DNA of 33,541 nt from Planctomycetota bacterium. GTDB taxonomy: Bacteria > Planctomycetota > Phycisphaerae > Phycisphaerales > Phycisphaeraceae. The position numbers were made by a program, and so were the translations under genes. The notes beneath the pieces are model-generated. The model was not told the origin of the DNA and ran no database searches. It was given only the letters and a program-made list of their open reading frames with translations. The stretch is from assembly GCA_026386955.1 (NCBI GenBank), contig JAPLMQ010000168.1, forward strand, positions 1-33,541, given 5' to 3'. This document shows, piece after piece, positions 30,151 to 33,541 of the stretch (the first letter of the stretch is position 1; each line of letters starts with the position of its first letter).

Positions 30151-32748
30151 ATGACCCCAGCCACACCCACGCCCGCCGCCACCCGCCACGCGGGCATCTT
30201 CGCGGGCTATCAGCGCCCCGCGGGGTTGAGCGACGAACTGCTCGACGGGCAAGGCCGCCCGCGCCCGCACTGGGAACCGTTCATCCAACTCGTGGAGACG
30301 ATGGGGCCGACGGAGCTCGGGCGGCGGTGGGAGCAGGCCCAGCGCGTCATCCGCGAGAACGGCGTCACCTACAACGTCTACGGCGACCCGAGCGGGATGG
30401 ACCGCCCCTGGGAGCTCGACGCGCTGCCGCTCCTGCACAGCGCCGAATCTTGGGCCGCGACCGCCCGCGGCCTCGCCCAGCGGGCCCGCCTGCTCGACCG
30501 CATCCTCGCCGACGTCTACGGCCCGCAGCGCCTCCTGCGCGAAGGGCTCATCCCGCGCGAGATCGTCTTCGCCAACCCCGCCTTCCTGCGCCCGTGCCAC
30601 CTGCTCAATCCGCCAGGCGACCGCTACCTGCACCTCTACGCCGCGGATCTGGGGCGCTCGGCCGACGGTTCGCTCTGCGTCATCAACGACCGTGCCCAGG
30701 CACCTTCCGGTGCGGGCTACGCGCTGGAGAACCGGATCGTCGTCTCGCGCACGCTGCCGGACGTCTTCCGCGACGCCCGCGTGCACCGCCTCGCGAGCTT
30801 CTTCCGCACGCTGCGGCAGACGCTTGCCGGCCTCGCCCCGGGGCAGCGCGAGAACCCGCGCGTCGTCCTGCTCACCCCGGGCCCGCTCAACGAGACCTAC
30901 TTCGAGCACGCCTACCTCGCCCGCTACCTCGGCTACACGCTGGCCGAGGGCAGCGACCTGACCGTGCGCGACGACCGCCTCTACCTGAAGACGCTCGGCG
31001 GACTGCAGCAGGTCGACGTCGTCCTCCGCCGAACCGACGCGGAGTTCTGCGATCCGCTCGAGCTCCGGGCCGACTCGGTGCTGGGCACGCCCGGCCTCGT
31101 GCAGGCGGCCCGCCGGGGGAATGTCGCGATCGCCAACGCGCTGGGCAGCGGGATGATCGAGGCCGCGGCCCTGACGCCCTACCTGCCTGCGCTCTGTCGC
31201 ACGCTGCTCAGCCAGGAGCTTGAGCTGCCGTCGGCGCCGACGTGGTGGTGCGGCGAGGAGAAGCAGCGGCAATACGTGCTGGACCATCTCGACCGCCTCG
31301 TCGTCAAGCCGGCCTTCCCTTCGCTGGGGAGCGAGCCGGTGTTCGGCGACGAGCTGTCGCAGGCCGAGCGGGAAGCGTTGGTCGCGCGGATCGGCGCGCG
31401 GCCGCACGCGTTCGTCGCCCAGGAGCGGTTGACGCTCTCGACCGCCCCTTCCCTCGCGGCGGGCGGGCGGCTCGAGCCCCGGCACGTCATGGTCCGCGCC
31501 TACGCAGCCGCCGACACATCTTCGCCCGGACCGAATTTCGCGGTGATGCCCGGCGGGCTGGTGCGCGTCGGCGCCTCGGCGCAGGGGCGCATCGTCTCGA
31601 TGCAGCGCGGCGGAGGCAGCAAGGACCTCTGGGTCCTCTCGCGTGACCCGGTCAACACCTACAGCCTCCTTGCGGCGACCATCGAGCGTGTCGAGCTCTC
31701 GCGCGGCGGGGGCGACCTGCCCAGCCGCGTGGCCGACAACCTCTTTTGGCTCGGGCGCTACGCGGAACGGGCCGAGGCGCTGGTCCGCCTCCTGCGCGGA
31801 ATCCTGACCCGCTTGCCCGACCAGGCCGGCCCCGAACCGGGCCAAGACCTGCTCCCGCTCATGCGGATGGCCCGCCAGATCTCCTTCGGGGGCGCCCCGC
31901 CTGCGATCCCCGAAGGCGGGACCGTGCCGAAGGTCGGCGGCGACCTGCTCCTCGCAGGCCGCCCCGAGCAGGAGTTGCTCGCGATGCTGCTCGACGAGGC
32001 CCGCCCGGGCAGCGTGCGCTCGATCATCGCCGCGGCCCGCCGCGCCGCCGGCACCGTGCGCGACCGCCTCGCCCTCGACGCCTGGCGGATCATCGTCAGC
32101 CTCGAGCACGACCTCCACGGCCGCGACCGGCCCGTCGCCGGCGTGGGCGAGGCGCTGGCCCTGCTCGACCGCCTCATCGTCCACCTCACCGCGCTCGCCG
32201 GGCTGATCGCCGAGAGCATGACCCGCGGCCAGGGCTGGACCTTCCTCGACATGGGCAAGCGGCTGGAGCGGGCGATGCAGATCTCGCAGCTCATCCGCTT
32301 CACGATGGTCCTGCCCCCGCGCCACGAGGGGCCGCTGCTGGAGGCGACGCTGGAGATCGCCGACAGCCTGATGACCTACCGCCGACGGTACCTGGCCTCG
32401 CTCCAGCCCCACGCGGTGCTCGACCTGCTGCTGCTCGACGAGACCAACCCGCGCTCCGCCGGGTTCGCCGTCGCCGCGCTGAACCAGCACGTGCAGGACC
32501 TCCCCGGCCCGCGCTCCTCGGCCGCTCCGCGGGCCGAGCAGCGGATGGCCCGCGCGATGCTCGCGACGCTGCAGGCGGCCTCGGCCGACGACCTCGCCCG
32601 CGTCGATTCGGCGAGCCACCGCCACAACCTCGAGATGCTGCTCAACGCCCTCGCCTTCGAGTTGCCGATGATCTCCGAGTCGATCGGGCACGGCTACCTC
32701 AGCCACACGATCACCTCGCGCCAGCTCGGGGAGGTCGCCGGCCCGTGA
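30151..32748 (+). CDS. Circularly permuted ATP-grasp / Alpha-E fusion protein
   Basis: The product has 865 residues. Residues 1 to about 500 are the circularly permuted ATP-grasp region (formerly DUF404/DUF407), with ENGVTYNVYGDPSGMDRPWELD, the LLDRILADVYGPQRLL segment and CHLLNPPGDRYLHLYAADLGR. From about residue 524 the Alpha-E domain (formerly DUF403) begins with PSRVADNLFWLGRYAERAEALVR and ends with HNLEMLLNALAFELP. Separate genes for the two parts are common; here they are fused. ATP-grasp enzymes usually form amide bonds, and comparative genomics predicts that this set ligates peptides or modifies proteins, but no reaction is proven to my knowledge. The stop overlaps the start of the transglutaminase-like gene, a frequent partner. 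Confidence 0.88.
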   Translation: MTPATPTPAATRHAGIFAGYQRPAGLSDELLDGQGRPRPHWEPFIQLVETMGPTELGRRWEQAQRVIRENGVTYNVYGDPSGMDRPWELDALPLLHSAESWAATARGLAQRARLLDRILADVYGPQRLLREGLIPREIVFANPAFLRPCHLLNPPGDRYLHLYAADLGRSADGSLCVINDRAQAPSGAGYALENRIVVSRTLPDVFRDARVHRLASFFRTLRQTLAGLAPGQRENPRVVLLTPGPLNETYFEHAYLARYLGYTLAEGSDLTVRDDRLYLKTLGGLQQVDVVLRRTDAEFCDPLELRADSVLGTPGLVQAARRGNVAIANALGSGMIEAAALTPYLPALCRTLLSQELELPSAPTWWCGEEKQRQYVLDHLDRLVVKPAFPSLGSEPVFGDELSQAEREALVARIGARPHAFVAQERLTLSTAPSLAAGGRLEPRHVMVRAYAAADTSSPGPNFAVMPGGLVRVGASAQGRIVSMQRGGGSKDLWVLSRDPVNTYSLLAATIERVELSRGGGDLPSRVADNLFWLGRYAERAEALVRLLRGILTRLPDQAGPEPGQDLLPLMRMARQISFGGAPPAIPEGGTVPKVGGDLLLAGRPEQELLAMLLDEARPGSVRSIIAAARRAAGTVRDRLALDAWRIIVSLEHDLHGRDRPVAGVGEALALLDRLIVHLTALAGLIAESMTRGQGWTFLDMGKRLERAMQISQLIRFTMVLPPRHEGPLLEATLEIADSLMTYRRRYLASLQPHAVLDLLLLDETNPRSAGFAVAALNQHVQDLPGPRSSAAPRAEQRMARAMLATLQAASADDLARVDSASHRHNLEMLLNALAFELPMISESIGHGYLSHTITSRQLGEVAGP

Positions 32749-33541
32749 ATTTCCGCATCACCCACACCACGGTCTACGAATACCGCGTCGCGGTCTCGCT
32801 CTGCCACAGCGTGGCCTTCATCCACCCGCGCGAGACGCCGCGCCAGACCTGCCTCGATTGCCAGATCGTCATCGACCCGCCGCCCGACACGCAGGCCTCG
32901 CGCGACGACTACTTCGGCAACCACCGGATGAACTTCGCCATCCAACGGGCCCACCGGCGGCTGTCGGTCCGCTCGGTCAGCGAGGTGCGCATCGCCCCGC
33001 GCCCCGCGGCTCTCCCGTCAGAAGGGCCGGGGTGGGAGGAGGCCCGCGACAGGCTCCACGCCCCGGGGCCGTCGGGGCCCGAAGACCCGGTGCAGTACAT
33101 CCATCCTTCGCCGCTGATCCGCGCCGACGAGGAATTGGCCGGCTACGCCCGGCAGAGCTTCCCGGCCGGGCGTCCGCTGCTCGAGGCCGTCGCCGACCTC
33201 ACCGCGCGGATCCACGCCGACTTCATCTACGACCCCGCCGCGACGCAGGTGCACACGCCGCTCGAGCAGGTCTGGGCCCAGCGCCGGGGCGTCTGCCAGG
33301 ACTTCGCCCACTTGCAGATCGCCGGGCTTCGGGCCCTGGGCCTGCCCGCCCGCTACGTGAGCGGGTATCTGCAGACCCACACCACGGGCGACCAGCCCCG
33401 GCTGATCGGCGCCGACGCCTCGCACGCATGGATCTCCGTCCACTGCCCCGATGTGGGCTGGGTCGATTTCGACCCGACCAACAACCTCAGGCCGTGGGAC
33501 CAGCACGTGACCATCGCGTGGGGCCGGGACTTCTCCGACGT
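32745..33541 (+). CDS. Transglutaminase-like cysteine peptidase/transferase (runs off the window edge)
   Basis: A GTG at 32745 overlaps the previous stop (GTGA), and the frame stays open for 265 codons to the window end, so the C-terminus is missing. The first 85 residues (FRITHTTVYEYRVAVSLCHS; HPRETPRQTC) are the bacterial transglutaminase N-terminal domain, and the core follows. The catalytic triad is readable: Cys184 in RRGVCQDFAHL, His227 in DASHAWISV and Asp243 in WVDFDPTNN. Such proteins cleave or exchange amide bonds. In this conserved pair it may process the product of the ATP-grasp/Alpha-E protein. Third codon positions are GC-rich throughout, supporting a real gene. Confidence 0.88.
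   Translation, partial: MNFRITHTTVYEYRVAVSLCHSVAFIHPRETPRQTCLDCQIVIDPPPDTQASRDDYFGNHRMNFAIQRAHRRLSVRSVSEVRIAPRPAALPSEGPGWEEARDRLHAPGPSGPEDPVQYIHPSPLIRADEELAGYARQSFPAGRPLLEAVADLTARIHADFIYDPAATQVHTPLEQVWAQRRGVCQDFAHLQIAGLRALGLPARYVSGYLQTHTTGDQPRLIGADASHAWISVHCPDVGWVDFDPTNNLRPWDQHVTIAWGRDFSD

Noticed and set aside
29848..32706. A 952-residue open frame on the minus strand across the ATP-grasp/Alpha-E gene
   Set aside because: It is the antisense shadow of a gene with very GC-rich third positions. Its translation is low-complexity (Arg, Gly, Ala, Glu) with no domain, while the plus strand has recognisable domains.

Overview
The window is GC-rich DNA of a Gram-negative-type bacterium, most likely a planctomycete (possibly Phycisphaerae-like). 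This is inferred from three tandem genes with MJ0042-type zinc ribbons, one fused to a rhomboid protease; an MtdA/MtdB-type methylene-tetrahydromethanopterin dehydrogenase; TQPA-rich linkers; lipoproteins; and a cytochrome c maturation system II of the ResB/CcsA type. I saw no rRNA or tRNA gene.

Bases 1-2060 are a degenerate border: the start of an IS1380-family transposase (cut by the window edge), a small unknown gene, a broken HTH/excisionase-like gene, a fibronectin type III fragment, and a bidirectional-looking terminator. A clean promoter with an 8-bp inverted repeat at its -35 region follows.

Bases 2220-16429 are the core of the window. The first block codes for a two-domain lipoprotein, ResB and CcsA, which attach haem to c-type cytochromes. 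The second block (6802-16429) has four genes that overlap or nearly touch: a membrane oxidoreductase (Fe-S clusters, FAD/NAD(P) domain, b-haem-like membrane domain), a membrane-anchored 23-haem cytochrome, an outer-membrane beta-barrel protein, and a 1077-residue cytochrome with 43 CxxCH motifs. The 43-haem protein is made of 14 three-haem modules plus one haem; eleven consecutive modules are exactly 72 residues each. The order suggests a complete electron conduit from the inner membrane across the periplasm and outer membrane to the cell surface. I regard it as the candidate undescribed system here. The function is inferred from architecture, not demonstrated.

Bases 16430-17465 are a scar: one CRISPR repeat of type I-C appearance, one 34-nt spacer, a truncated second repeat, and an IS3-family transposase lacking its N-terminus.

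Bases 17466-29944 hold general genes: a DegT-family aminotransferase (minus strand), three MJ0042 zinc-ribbon genes (plus), a methylene-H4MPT dehydrogenase (minus), a VOC/glyoxalase remnant, an aldo/keto reductase, a quinone-oxidoreductase-like MDR enzyme and a small lipoprotein (minus), then an ArnT/PMT-type glycosyltransferase and a membrane-anchored tyrosine/dual-specificity phosphatase (plus). The window ends with a translationally coupled pair, a circularly permuted ATP-grasp/Alpha-E protein and a transglutaminase-like protein cut by the right edge.
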